From Cricetomys ansorgei (lineage: Eukaryota; Chordata; Mammalia; Rodentia; Nesomyidae), in NCBI GenBank assembly GCA_026225945.1, contig JAMJFZ010004066.1:1967001-2031000 (forward strand): a stretch of 64,000 nucleotides of DNA, in the 5' to 3' direction. The number at the start of each line of letters is the position of its first letter. Positions within the stretch are counted from its first letter, which is position 1. The translations under genes and the position numbers were made by a program. Below the pieces are notes generated by a model, which had not been told where the DNA came from, searched no databases, and saw only the letters and a program-made list of their open reading frames with translations. Below are positions 22,250 to 33,268 of this stretch, one piece after another.

Positions 22250-22860
22250 ACACATGCCTATTCCTCTACAGATTTCCCCCAGACCTCCCCTTCATCTGGA
22301 GATGTGTTGTTTAGTATCCAAGTGTTGGAAGATGATTCTGTCTTTTCATGCTGCTTCCCGGTTTAATTCCAAGGTGACAGGAGAGCACACATTGCATGGA
22401 TTTAGTTCTAGTGACTGCAGTGTTGGCATCTCCAGCTGCTATTCTAGACTTTTCTATTTCTCTTGGAGTTCTGTCATATTTTGCTTTATGTGTTTGAAGA
22501 TTTGGGCACAGACATTGATAGTATTGCAGGCTATTTTATTTTTATTTTTGGTTTTTCGAGACAGTTTCTATGTGTAAGGCCCTGGCTGTCCTGGAACTCA
22601 CTCTGTGGACTGGCCTTGAATTTAGAGATCCGCCTGCCTCTGCCTCCCGAGTGCTGGGATTAAAGGCAGACTCTTTGGGAGTTCATCCTTTTGTCCTTAT
22701 GTAATGTCTTTATCTCATAATTTTCTGAAGTCTGCTTGGTGTGTAGGAATGTTGTTGGCCCTAGTCATTATTTACATGTTATACCGTTTTCTTCCCCCTT
22801 TGAGCTGGGATTGCCATGGAATTCATATGCTGAGTACCAGCCAGGGTCATACCTTGGCCT
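22250..22860 (-). mobile_element. Antisense L1 ORF2 remnant interrupted by a B1
   Basis: About 22360-22530 (ttgctttatgtgtttgaaga) and 22680-22800 (ttatgtaatgtctttatctc; tttctgaagtctgcttggtg) match consecutive parts of antisense L1 ORF2. The B1 at 22535-22668 separates them. Confidence 0.65.
22535..22668 (-). mobile_element. B1 SINE nested in L1
   Basis: ggtttttcgagacagtttct, ggctgtcctggaactcactc and cgagtgctgggattaaaggc. Confidence 0.9.
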
Positions 22861-23105
22861 TTTTTTTTTTTTTTTTCTTTTTTTAAGATGTATTTGTCTT
22901 TTACTTTTTATGTATGGTTGTTTTGCCTACATGTATGTCTATGTACACATGTGCTTTCAGTGCCCATGGTGGCCAGAGGAGGGCGTTGGATGCCCTGAAA
23001 CTGGAATTACACATGGTTGTGTGCTATCATGTAGTTGCTGAGACTCAAACCTGGATTTTTTGGAAGAGCAGCCAGTTTTCTTACCACTGGGCCATCTCTG
23101 TGAAC
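22861..23105 (-). mobile_element. B2/B3-family SINE, near full length
   Basis: Long T run (A-tail complement), taagatgtatttgtctttta, gtggccagaggagggcgttg, then ttggaagagcagccagtttt and cactgggccatctctgtg, the head complement. Confidence 0.88.
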
Positions 23106-23519
23106 TTCAGGCTGTGAGACTCAGTGTCCCGTGAGTAGATCCTGTGGGAGTGTGGCTGCGTGTGTTGTGACTGGCCTCTGTGGGTGTCTCCATGCCGGTA
23201 AACGGTTTTTAAAGCCTCCACAGCGCTCTCTGTTCCTGTTTGCTGCTCAGTGCTCCCAGGGCTCCTGGGTCGGTGGTTCCCCCACAGTTCAGGAGTGTTT
23301 GTCATTTGTTTTTGAAAACCATCCACTGTCACTCAGTGTCTTTGAGGGCTGATTCAGAGGGACCAAGAATCTACCAGGGACCCTTGCCTCAGTAGTGAGG
23401 GCCACAGCCCTCATCCTGAAGGCTCTGAAGGGACGTCGCTCAGGTTAACGTTAGCCGGGCTGAAGCACAGACCCTGGGTTCTCTCTAGGTTCAGGCACTG
23501 CTGTGGATCTGGGCCGAGT

Positions 23520-23624
23520 ATGCTTTTTGAGACAAGGTCTCCTGTGGTCCTGGCTAGCCTCTTAATTCGCTGTGTAGACCCCTCTGAGTGCTGGGGTACA
23601 GGTGTAGTGCACCATGCTCAGTGT
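23520..23624 (-). mobile_element. Internally deleted B1 SINE
   Basis: ttgagacaaggtctcctgtg, then a jump to ctctgagtgctggggtacag. Confidence 0.72.
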
Positions 23625-23854
23625 CTGTGGTCCTGCGCAGCAAACAGAAGTCTGTGCCTGCCAGCCCTGCAGAGTGAAGTCCTGGCAGTGCTTGAGTACA
23701 TGGGCTGGCTGTGAGTAAAGCCCACCAGCCGCAGTCCACGCCCAGTGAGCCCTTGGCTTGGCACTGAGGCCAAGTTAGGAAGGACTTGCTTCTCCCTTGA
23801 TATCCCTAGGATATCATCCATCTGTCTGTCCTTCTGCCCATCCATTTCATTGTA

Positions 23855-23930
23855 CAGTGCCGGGAATCAAACCTGGGACTTGGTGCATGTGAGAAGCTCT
23901 CTGGTGCTGAGCTACATCTACCCTGCGCCA
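23855..23930 (-). mobile_element. ID SINE fragment
   Basis: gtgccgggaatcaaacctgg and tggtgctgagctacatctac are the complement of an ID element. Confidence 0.7.
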
Positions 23931-24139
23931 TGCCCGAAGCCTGCACTGCACCTCTTAGGGAGAAAGCTGACAGCTGAGTCCTAGTGACTTCTGTCCTATG
24001 GTGATATCATGGCCACCTGTCCTCACACCTGTGCTTGTATGCATTATGGAAACATCTCAGGAAAGGATGCACCGAACCTTGCTTTGCACTCCTTAGGTCC
24101 TCTGGCCTCTGACCCAGCTAATACCTTCAACCCTTGAGT

Positions 24140-24297
24140 GTGTTTGTTCGAGTTGAGAACTGATGTAGCTCAGGCTAGCTTCGGAATGAAGATAATCTTT
24201 ATCTTCTGATGCTTCTGTCGTGCTCAGGACAGCGCTCAGGGCTCTGTGCCCACTGGGCAGGCATTCCACCAGTTAGGCCCATCTCCAGCTCCTAAAG
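24140..24297 (-). mobile_element. B4-type SINE (diverged)
   Basis: gatgtagctcaggctagctt, then gggcaggcattccaccagtt and ggcccatctccagctcc, a B1-like part followed by an ID-like part in antisense. Confidence 0.6.
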
Positions 24298-24385
24298 CTT
24301 TTTATTTTAGCATTGCCTCGTAATTGAAGACCTGGCTTCTTATCTCAGGTCATCCTGGGCTAGGTAGTTTTCCCCTACCGTATGC

Positions 24386-24427
24386 ATCAGGGCCAGAGAG
24401 ATGTCTCAGCTGTTAAGAGCGCACACG

Positions 24428-24471
<44 letters not shown>

Positions 24472-24472
24472 C
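24386..24472 (+). mobile_element. B2 head fused to (CG/CA)n
   Basis: The first about 35 bases of a B2 (gggccagagagatgtctcag, ctgttaagagc) run directly into a GC/AC dinucleotide tract. The B2 middle is missing. Confidence 0.85.
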
Positions 24473-25424
24473 CCTAGAAATAGTAAGAAGTAACTTTAAA
24501 ACTGTACGGAAAAGTATTCAGTGTATGTATCTTAGAGTGGGCCAGTTCTGCTGAGTAAGGGTCCTTGAGTGACCCTCCCCTGTGAGCAGACTGCAAGTAT
24601 GACTGTGCCTGACCCGGCACACCGTGACTTCTGCATGAAAAGCTTAGGCATACAATGGCAGGACGGATTAGGATTTGGGTGCCATTTTTAGAAGACTGCA
24701 GCGCTCAAGGTAGTGTCATTATGGGGGCAGTGACTTTGTTACATTTTGTTGACATTTTGGCACTGTGCTCTCAGGTAAGACTCCACACATTGCTACAGTG
24801 GTAATTAATTTGCATGTTCTCACTTGATTTCTTAACTAAAGCTGGAAACAGTGGCTCTGACATAGGAGAGTGAAGCCAACATTTACCCACTGAGCCAGGC
24901 TGAAAGCAGCTTTTAATTAGATTGATTCGTAATTCTCTTTGGGGGAACATTTCCTAAATACGATGGTTTCAGGAACAGCAAAGCTGCCTCTGCCTCCTGG
25001 AAGGAGTGGGCAGAGTAGCAGCGTGTTCTCAGTGTCATCCCCTGCAGGCTGACTTGTGCTCTGTCTTCAGCCTGTGTCATGCTTGTTCCTGCCCACATCA
25101 CATTCCCAGCCCTCCATCTGTGTGTCACGTGGGCGGTGTGGTGTGGTTAGGGGAAGGAGTGTCACCGGATATGTCTGAGCATATTACTCGATAGGAATAA
25201 AACCGGCTCTAACAGACAGTGGAAAGAGGGATGGGGGGCGGTGACCAGTTTTCATTATCCACAGTACTTAGGATCCACATGACAGACCTCCAGGGATGGT
25301 GAATTAGTGAGCACCTAGTCCGAGCTCCTGGAGGAATGCAGAGCTCAGTTCCTCCGGCTTCCAGTCACATCGCCAGCTGCCTGACGGCGCGGTTTAATGT
25401 TCACTGCTTCTGGTTGTTGATTCT

Positions 25425-25512
25425 CGATGGTTGAACTCTGGGCTCGGTAACTCGGGTCCAGACAGAACTGCATGTGCTAGGCAAGCATCCACCAAGCCAC
25501 ACCCCCAGCCCC
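25425..25512 (-). mobile_element. ID/B4 fragment
   Basis: catgtgctaggcaagcatcc followed by accaagccacacccccagcccc is the ID head complement. Confidence 0.75.
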
Positions 25513-25629
25513 TATGCCTTTTACTTTAGCAGGGTTATATATAATCAGTTGACACTTTTGAAGACTTGGCATCTTGTCTCAGTTCAAGTTAGGCTGCTTT
25601 TTCTCCACTGAAGCCTGTGTCTAAAGGCT

Positions 25630-25745
25630 AGAGGGGGCTGGTTAAGAGTGCTTACTGTTCTTACAGAGGACCTACATAGCGGCTCACATCCATCATTTTA
25701 AAAAAGAAATATATGTCAGGGGGCTGGAGAGATGGCTCAGCCTTG
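25630..25745 (+). mobile_element. Truncated B2 followed by a second B2 head
   Basis: The first copy runs gggggctggttaagagtgct to an A-rich tail. At 25721-25743 a second head, gggctggagagatggctcag, begins and stops abruptly. Confidence 0.75.
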
Positions 25746-26597
25746 CCATTCATGCTTAGGAACACTACCCAACACTTTAGTATCACATTCGGGGATTGTT
25801 TTAAACGTTGACAAAGCAGGAACCTGTAAAAAACTTGACACCAGGCAGACAGTGAAAGACGGCTCAGTAGAGTGGCCCCTCGCCTGACCGCAGCCGGGAA
25901 CACGCACTGCTGGAGACTCCAGCTTTTGCAATTCTGAATGTAGTGGTAGCATCCTGGAGCAGGTGGGAAAGCGAAGGTCTGGAGGAGTTGAGTAATTTTC
26001 CTCACTGCGCCCATCTGATAAAGAGCTGAAGTGTGAGTTAGTGATTTCAAAACCCTCACCTGTCTGTTGGCCTGGTGTGGAGAAAGATCCTGTATGGCCC
26101 AGGGCTTGCATAGTTGAGTATGGGGCCTCCGTACACGGAGAGCAGAGGTGGACAGGGGAATCTGTGACATGTTGCTAAAGATTAAGCTCAGTGACCCATC
26201 TTGGGAGGCAAAGACAGAAACCCATAGCTTAGTCTAGACCACAAGCTGGGGAGCCTAAAAGGTGTTAGAAAGAGACTGGTGGCTTGACTGGGGATGACTG
26301 GGAAAGGAACCTGGCAGGGCATATGCTGTATTTGGGGGAGGTTGTGACTTTGATCCTCCTGGTATTGTCAGGTAGCTGGGCCACCTTCCTACTGACCACA
26401 CCTAAAGTCGCAAAGGCCAGATCTAATTAGCCTGGGCTGCTTCTGACTGTAGTAAGTCCCCAGTCTGTGAGAACCTTCACTCCTGGGGAAAGCTGATGGG
26501 GAGGGGTTCACTTTGGGCTCTTGCTGTGTAGCTCAGCATGTGTGACCAAGGTTTCTGGCTCATTCCAGAGAGAGCCTTGCCAAGAGTGGTTTTGCAT

Positions 26598-26605
26598 ATT
26601 TGCAT
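26598..26605 (+). promoter_or_regulatory. Octamer-type ATTTGCAT motif
   Basis: A perfect POU-octamer match in repeat-poor intron. Function is unknown and chance occurrence is likely. Confidence 0.2.
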
Positions 26606-27354
26606 GCTGGGCTTGCAGGTGGAATGAATTGGGAGCCATCCCATTTCCTGTGTAGCCCCAACAGCTTTAGGTGTGTGAAGCCTTAAGAAGGTGCTCCCCT
26701 TCTTCCTCCAATGCCGGGAACTTCTGAGCCCAGGCCAAGAGGACCTGTCGGAGCCCAGGCTCTTGGGGAGACTCCTGCAAGTTTTCTATGGTTTCCTCTT
26801 GTTACCCTACAAATATTTTTCAGTAGATGCCAACATAGCACCCTGAGAGGAGTGCTTCTCAGGCTGCCTGTGGCCCTACTGTGTGGTGCTTACATCTGGT
26901 CCAAGTTTGGTGGATATGCGTTGCATGAACTTCTCCAAATTGTGTTTCAAATCCACGTAAACGAATGAATAAGTAGGGAGAGCTGGGCAGTGTTCTGGGA
27001 ATGTTTCCCTTGGATTCTTAGGGTTTACATACAAACTCCCGAAGTGCCCAGATAGTAAATCTTTTATGCTCAGCAGCCAGATGGTCCCTATTGCAACTAC
27101 TGGGTTCTGCTCTTGTAGCCATAGATACCAAGCCAGCCCCTGAGCGTGGCTGGGCGCCAGTCAGACTTACATATGGAACTGTGTGCAGTCCGCCGACGGG
27201 GCCTAGACCAGGCCTGATAGGAGCTCCTCTGTAGGGTTACGTTCCTGCAGAGACCAGCACAGGCAGCAGAGCTCTGTTACCTCAGAAAGGCATTTCCTCT
27301 GAACTTGGGAGAAAAAGGTCCTAACACCAAGCCATTCAAGTCTTTGCGTTTTTG

Positions 27355-27500
27355 TTTTGTTTTTTTTTTTTTAGGTTTGCTCTTAATATTTTAAATTGTG
27401 TGTCTGCGTGTGGTTATGTGTGCGTGAGAGCAGGTTCCTGCTGAGCGCAGAGAGGGCAGCAGATACCCTGGAGCTAGGGTTACACACGGTTGTGAAAAGT
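27355..27500 (-). mobile_element. B2/B3-type SINE, 5'-truncated
   Basis: T run, tgtgtgcgtgagagcaggtt, cctggagctagggttacaca and cggttgtgaa. The head complement is absent. Confidence 0.7.
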
Positions 27501-27589
27501 TAGTGAACACTGCCTCTCATAATGTGGCATTTCCATTATCCATCCATCCAGTCCGTGAGTGCACGCCAACAGTGACACACATGTAGCTT

Positions 27590-27705
27590 TGTTTTTGTTT
27601 TTAAGGCAACTCTAGCCCATCCTGCTCGGATCCTGCTGTGATCCTCCTGGTTGACCCCCTGGGTACTGGGATCACAGCCATGAACCACCACTGCAGGCTC
27701 TCTGT
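27590..27705 (-). mobile_element. Degraded B1-like SINE
   Basis: tgatcctcctggttgacccc and tgggtactgggatcacagcc. Confidence 0.55.
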
Positions 27706-27833
27706 TTAATGCTCTTAGACTGTAGTTGTCCTCTGACACATCAGAAAACAAGACCTGAGATGTGGGAGATTACTGCATTTGATATTTTAGAGTGGAAAGC
27801 ACAGTGTTTGTTTTGGTCCCCTACACCCACCCC

Positions 27834-27841
27834 TGACGTCA
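27834..27841. promoter_or_regulatory. Palindromic CRE (TGACGTCA)
   Basis: A full CREB/ATF palindrome beside a C/T-rich stretch in repeat-poor intron. Activity is not shown by the sequence. Confidence 0.3.
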
Positions 27842-28324
27842 CGCTGCTCCCCCTCTCTCCCTCCCCTTCTCCTCTCCTCCCTTAGCTGGCTGGAGAGTTG
27901 ATTGTCTGAGGTCAGGGACCCTTTAGGTGGCAGGAAAGACAAGGATCTCCCTCTGCTCCCCAGCGAGGTGCTTCAGTCTCCCTCTGCTGTGTGAGTGTGA
28001 GTGTGTGTAGGGTGCGGTGTGTGTGTGGGGGGGGTGAATTTGGAGCTTTTCAGCCAGCCTGTTTGACCCGTGGTTGGTTTTTAGTCAGTGGCCGGCTCAC
28101 TTGGTAGCAGGCTGTGTGCACGCAGTGATGGGATAGAAGATGCACATATCTGGCCTGCAGAGAAGCTCGCCTTAGGTCACAGAGGGAAACTGTCCTTTGA
28201 TTGCCAGAGGTGGTGTGTGTTCTTTTAACCTCCCATGGGCTGGTCCTGGCAGCAAAGCTTTTGAGTGCTTCAGGAAAAAAATCACTTAGTTCTGTCTTAC
28301 CTGTCTTGTTTTGTCTTCATTATT

Positions 28325-28485
28325 AACTTATATTTGTACACTTATTGTGGTGGCGGGAGGGCATGCATGTGCTACAGCACACGTGTGAAGGTCAGAGGAC
28401 AGCACCTTCCACCCCGTGGCTTCTGGGATCAAAGTCAGGCATCAGGTTTGGCGGCACGCATCTTCTTCACTGGGCCATCTTTGGT
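28325..28485 (-). mobile_element. B3-type SINE
   Basis: cacgtgtgaaggtcagagga, ggcttctgggatcaaagtca and tcactgggccatctttgg. Confidence 0.78.
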
Positions 28486-28514
28486 CCTACTTATATATAT
28501 GCTGTATATAAATG

Positions 28515-28592
28515 CAGGGGTTGCTAGGGATTGAACTTGTGGCCTTTAGTGTGTACTGGGCAAGAGCTCTCCCTGGAGCCACACTGAAGCCT
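28515..28592 (-). mobile_element. ID-like fragment
   Basis: gggattgaacttgtggcctt and tactgggcaagagctctccc resemble the ID complement. Confidence 0.65.
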
Positions 28593-28747
28593 CATCAGTT
28601 AGATTTTCAAGACTCTGTAACCCTGGGCCTCATGTACCTCACAGTGTGCAAGAGGGAGCCCTAGAATCCGCCCACCATGTCTGATTTCTCACACCATGTC
28701 CTTTATGTCCGTTCCAGGTCCATCCACCTTGTTACCTTACGGTAGCT

Positions 28748-28855
28748 CTTTGTTTTGTCTTGAGACAGATCTCAGATAGACCAGGCTGGCCTTGAATCCC
28801 AGCTCTGTGTGTCCGCCTGGGTGCTGGGATACAGGTGGACCACCACACCCAGGTT
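28748..28855 (-). mobile_element. B1 SINE
   Basis: tcttgagacagatctcagat, accaggctggccttgaatcc and a shortened 5' half. Confidence 0.8.
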
Positions 28856-29756
28856 CTGGTGTGCCTTATGCTACAGTCCGGCAGGCTCTTCCGAATCCTG
28901 TCATCTGCCTGTAGCTCATGTTGAAGGTTCCTCCCGATTGTCAGGGCTCCTCACCTAGGTAGACCCCGGCCTGCTGCAGATTCTGCTTCAAGGGAGTTAA
29001 AAATCCACTTGGAGAGTTGTGTCAGTAACTAATAAAGATAGAAGAGCTTTTAGGGCCATAAAGGGCAGCTGACGGTGAAGGGAGGGTTCTAGGGACAGGA
29101 TCTGAACAGGAGGGGAGGGGGGTGATAGGAGCTGGATGGAGGAACGTATGGGAGGGCTGTGTGACACTTCCAGGGACCCAGAGGTCTCTGTACACAGAGT
29201 ATGTTTGGATGTGTACAGGGCAGTGTGCACACACTGTGTGTAGGCGTGTAGACACCCACATACTTCAGTGTCTACAGTTTAGGTACCTGTTGTGCATCTG
29301 TTGTCTGCCTTGGGGAAGGCTCAGGGAGGATGGGCGATCACATGGGAAATGGGTTCTGGGTGCTAGGCATTTAGACTTGATTTACATTATTATTACTATT
29401 ATTTTTACTTTACATTGTTTTGTGGGTGACACTAGTCCTAGCTGTTTGGAATGTTGTATAATGAAGTGCTTTATTCATTTATCCAACAAATCATTATTTC
29501 ATATTGAAAATGAATCAGAGCAAAGAGGAGCCAGCGCCTGTTGTGGCAGTCCGTACCGGAGAGTTGCCTGGGGCCGAAGGTTGCGGCCTAGAAGGCCCAC
29601 TGACCGCTGTTACAGGCTGGATTGAGGGGACGCAGTGCGGGGCTGTGTCCAGCTAGCCCAACCAGCTGCGTGCTCATCGGCACAATGCCCGAAGACTGAA
29701 GGGCTCACCTGATTAGAAGCAAATGCTACTGGTAGTAATTTCCAAATTATGGCTCT

Positions 29757-29910
29757 TTTTGTTTGTTTTTAAGACACACTCCTTTGGTCCAGGTTGGTCT
29801 GGAACTCAATGGGGATGTGGATGGCCTTGAACTCCTGATTCTTCTGCCTCTACCTCCTGGGTGCTGTGGTGGAACCCGAGTCTTTGTTCCTGCTATGGCC
29901 TCAGCCCCAT
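29757..29910 (-). mobile_element. B4-type SINE
   Basis: B1-like part (aggttggtctggaactcaat, gatggccttgaactcctgat) followed by a short degraded ID-like end. Confidence 0.68.
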
Positions 29911-29999
29911 GTCGATTTTACTGAAATGTAATTAGACCATAAACTCCACCACATGAGGTAAACTTCGCACCCTGAAGTTATTTCAGGATTTTTACAGGA

Positions 30000-30134
30000 A
30001 TCTTTATTATGTGTGGGTATGTGCCCAGGAAGGTGGAGCCCTGGAGCAGCCCATTGTGGGAGCCGGGAACTGAACCTAGGTCCTCGGCAAGAGCAGTCTG
30101 CGCTCTTAACCTCTGAGCTGTTCTCCAGTCCCCA
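30000..30134 (-). mobile_element. B2-type SINE
   Basis: gggaactgaacctaggtcct, aagagcagtctgcgctctta and ctgagctgttctccagtccc. Confidence 0.82.
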
Positions 30135-30325
30135 GTCCGGGGTTTCTCATATCCACAGAGCGCTCTCCTATTCTCCTTCCTGTAACCACACGCAGTGACT
30201 AGTCTATTTCATGTGTCCTTAGGTTTTGCTTGCCTGTTCAGGGTCCCACTGTCCCCCTTCGCCAGCCTGTCCACAAAGTCTTATTGTTTGTAAAAGTTCT
30301 TCTTTGGCTTTTATTCATTTGTGGG

Positions 30326-30500
30326 TTTTTTTTTGTTGTTTGTTTATTTGTTTTGTTTTGTTTTTGAGACAGGGTTTCTCTGTGTAGCTCTGGCTGTCCT
30401 GGAACTCACTCTGTAGACCAGGCTGGCCTGGAACTCAGAGAGATCCACCTGCCTCTACCTCCCGAGAGCTGGGATTAAAGGCCACCATCTGGTGGCCCAG
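30326..30500 (-). mobile_element. B1 SINE, well preserved
   Basis: T/TTTG-rich tail complement, gagacagggtttctctgtgt, tagctctggctgtcctggaa, tgtagaccaggctggcctgg and ctgggattaaaggcc. Confidence 0.93.
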
Positions 30501-30524
30501 CTTTTATGAGGTTTTCAAAGCATC

Positions 30525-30693
30525 ATTTTCATTATGTGCATGTCTGTGTGTCTGTGTGTGAGTGTGTACACGCTAGTAGTGTAGGTGCCCAGGGAGACAG
30601 AGGCTTGGGATCTGCCTGTCCTGCGTGCAGGGAACCAACCGTGCATCCTAAGAGAGGATCACTCATAACCACTGAGCCTGTCCCCAGCCCCTG
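30525..30693 (-). mobile_element. B2/B3-type SINE
   Basis: TG-rich part, agtgtaggtgcccagggaga, ctcataaccactgagcctgt and CCCCAGCCCC. Confidence 0.8.
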
Positions 30694-30789
30694 GTTTTTG
30701 TCTTTATACATGTTATTTGTGATTTCTGGCATAAATTTGGTCTTTATATTTTGTTCTACCTAGTCTTTAAAAAATGTTTAGTTACATTT

Positions 30790-30955
30790 TTGTTTCATTT
30801 GCTGGAGTGTGTACTTTGCCAAGGCCTGGTTGTGGTGGTCGGAGGAGCATGTGCAGGTATGAGTTCCTTTCCATTATGTGGCTCCAACATCCTGAGCTCA
30901 GGGCAGCAGCTCAGGTGGTAGTTACCGTGACCTGCCGAGCCATCTGGCCAGCCCC
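30790..30955 (-). mobile_element. B3-type SINE
   Basis: ttgtggtggtcggaggagca, gttaccgtgacctgccgagc and catctggccagcccc. Confidence 0.75.
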
Positions 30956-30969
30956 ATCCTACTTCTCTG

Positions 30970-31112
30970 GTTCTCTGAGACAGGGTAGTTGTAGCTCTGA
31001 CTGTCCTGGAACTGTGTAGACCAACACGACCTCGAACCCAGCCCCCAGAGATTGCCTGCCTCTACCTCCTGAGTTCTGACTCTGAAGGACTGTGATACCA
31101 CACCCACCTCTC
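30970..31112 (-). mobile_element. B1 SINE
   Basis: tctgagacagggtagttgta, ctgactgtcctggaactgtg and cctgcctctacctcctgagt. Confidence 0.82.
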
Positions 31113-31262
31113 CTAATCTTTTAGATATCTCTGGTTCGATGGTTAGTACTATTGTAGCCTTTTTTCCTTTTTTCTTTTTCATTTTTGATTAGTGTGGGCT
31201 GATTGTCACCTTTTTGAGTTTGTTGTTCTTTATTGAGAAGCTTATTCATCTGTTTACAGTCT

Positions 31263-31384
31263 TTGGGTTTGTCTTGTTTTGGTTGATTTTTGAGACAAGT
31301 GTCTTGTTTTAGCCCAGGCTGGCCTTAAACTCCTCTTTTAGCCTCCTGGGTACTGGAATTACAGGCATGTACTACTTCCCCCGA
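31263..31384 (-). mobile_element. B1-like SINE
   Basis: ttttgagacaagtgtcttgt, agcccaggctggccttaaac and ggaattacaggcatgtacta. Confidence 0.78.
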
Positions 31385-31410
31385 CCCCCACCCTTCGGCT
31401 TTTGCTGGAC

Positions 31411-31752
31411 TTCCTTTTTTTTTTTCCATGTGTGTAGGCATGTTTTTGCACATGTTTGCATTATGTGTGTCTGCATGTGAGTGCACAGGTACTTATAGGC
31501 CCAAGGATGATGTCTGGAATAACCTCTGTCTCTTCTGCCTCACTTACTGTGGCAGGGTCTGTGAATCAAGCCCAGAGCTCACTCATGTGGCCAGTTTGCT
31601 CTAGAAATCCCTGTCCTTTGCCTTCTGAATCAGAATTACAGGCTGGCCACCATGACTACCAAGCATTTCTGTCAGTTCTGGAGATCTGAACTCTGGTCCT
31701 TACGGTTATGTGACAAGCGTTTTGACCATCGAGCCACCCCTCCTCCCCAGCT
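31411..31752 (-). mobile_element. B3/RSINE-type composite SINE
   Basis: T run, TG-rich part, a B1-like middle, then gagatctgaactctggtcct and gaccatcgagccacccctcc. Confidence 0.68.
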
Positions 31753-32854
31753 CCCTTGCTGGTTTCTTACAGATGAAGTCTGTCTCTGCAGTTTAAGGTG
31801 GGATTGTTACTGGGCTCCAAACAGCTCTCTGTCCCGTATCACCTTTCTTTGTAATCCAAGAGCTGTTCTAAAACTTTAACGGTCTCCTGGTGATCGGTTG
31901 ATTATAGCTGATCGAGTTGCTGGTTTTCTTCTACACCATGGCTTCTATGGGAGAGTTTGGTGGTTCCTAGTTCTGTCCTCACTCTGTAACTAGGATTTCC
32001 TCAGTCAAGTGTGTGAGAGGCAGGAGGAGGTGGGCACGTGATGTGGAGGTGTTCAGCGGTGCTCTGTCTCATCGCCCAGAACTCCATCCGGTTCCCCACA
32101 CCATCCCTCCTGGACCTCTCCTGCCCGCATACCCACGTGGGCATGCTGGAGTGTTGCCATTGAGAAGAGCTCTGAATGTATGGAGGATCTCTGTCCTGTT
32201 GCCTTTATTATACAGTGAAGCGGCAGCAGATGGCAGCAGATGGTGGCAGCATTAACGGGCATCCCATCAGCCTCCACCCCTTCTTCTGAGCCTTAATTCA
32301 GTAGGAAGCGGGGCTTAGGGCGCCAACACGTCACACACCTTACCCTCCCTGGGTGCTGGGGTCCAGGACTGTACACAGGAGGCAAACGCAGTCTCAACCT
32401 CTGTTTACTTTTTTAAATGAAAAAAGGCAGCACAGTTAGCAGAATAAGCAAGCGGGCATCTTCAGGGCCCTGTGCGAGCTACCTTTTGAATCAGTTTTTG
32501 AAAGTATGTATTGGGTCTTGTGTGCTCCGTGCTCCTTAGCTCTTGCCGACTTGAACCCCATCCCTTTTCCAATTGCCCTGTTCTCTTCTGATGAATTTAC
32601 GCACTAATCTGGAGCAATGCCATGGTCAGCCTGTTGAGCTGGCTGATGGTAAAAATCATAAATGGCACATTAATAACCTGAGCAGAGGCTGCAGAGTTGG
32701 AGCTGGGCAGCACCGGCGACTGGCTGAAAGCCCACAAGAACACCAGCTGCTGGTCCTCCCCTCTCTTCTACAAAGTCACTGATATTTTAAGTTGAAACGT
32801 AAGATTTTTATGTATAGTAAGATTATAGGTGTGTGCCCTTGTGTTCAGATGTGG

Positions 32855-32993
32855 GTTTTTGAGACAAGGTCTTACTATGTAGCCCTAGCTAACCTGGAAC
32901 TATGTAGACCAGGCTGGCCTCCAAAGTACAGAGAACCACCAGCCTCTGCCTCCTGAGTGCTGGGATTAAAGGCGTACACCATCACACTCAGCA
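32855..32993 (-). mobile_element. B1 SINE
   Basis: tttttgagacaaggtcttac, tatgtagaccaggctggcct and gagtgctgggattaaaggcg. Confidence 0.9.
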
Positions 32994-33004
32994 AAAAACC
33001 ATTG

Positions 33005-33114
33005 CGTGTACACATGTACTCACTCACTTGCTATTGTGTGTATGTGGAAGTCTCAGGGATTGAACTCAAGCTTGATGGCCCGTGCCTTGCTCACTGAGCT
33101 GTTTTACTGGTCAC
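33005..33114 (-). mobile_element. B3-type SINE fragment
   Basis: tctcagggattgaactcaag and ccttgctcactgagctgttt. Confidence 0.7.
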
Positions 33115-33129
33115 TCTTCTAAATTAATT

Positions 33130-33268
33130 TCTTTTGATGCAGTGCCTCACATAGTCCAGGCTTAAACTCAGGCTTACATGTCCCCAAGAATGAGCTTGAA
33201 CTCCTGATCTTCCTTCATAAAGTATCCCATGCTGGAATTGCAAGTGTGCGCCTCCATCCAGGTTTATG
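33130..33268 (-). mobile_element. Degraded B1-like SINE
   Basis: gagcttgaactcctgatctt and gctggaattgcaagtgtgcg. Confidence 0.6.

Noticed and set aside
21290..22360. Endogenous retroviral LTR
   Set aside because: No paired TG..CA ends, primer-binding site or polypurine tract in the right order; L1-like text explains part of it better.
25661..26170. A 169-codon minus-strand frame
   Set aside because: Within the length expected by chance in 64 kb; starts in B2 remnants, no splice context, no family match.
27840..28040. Alternative promoter or CpG island
   Set aside because: C/T-rich and containing a CRE, but CpG-poor and without a convincing first exon.
29122..29625. A 167-codon plus-strand frame
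   Set aside because: Mixed composition with no domain; likely chance. The stretch near 29520-29690 is GC-richer but matched no RNA or gene I know.
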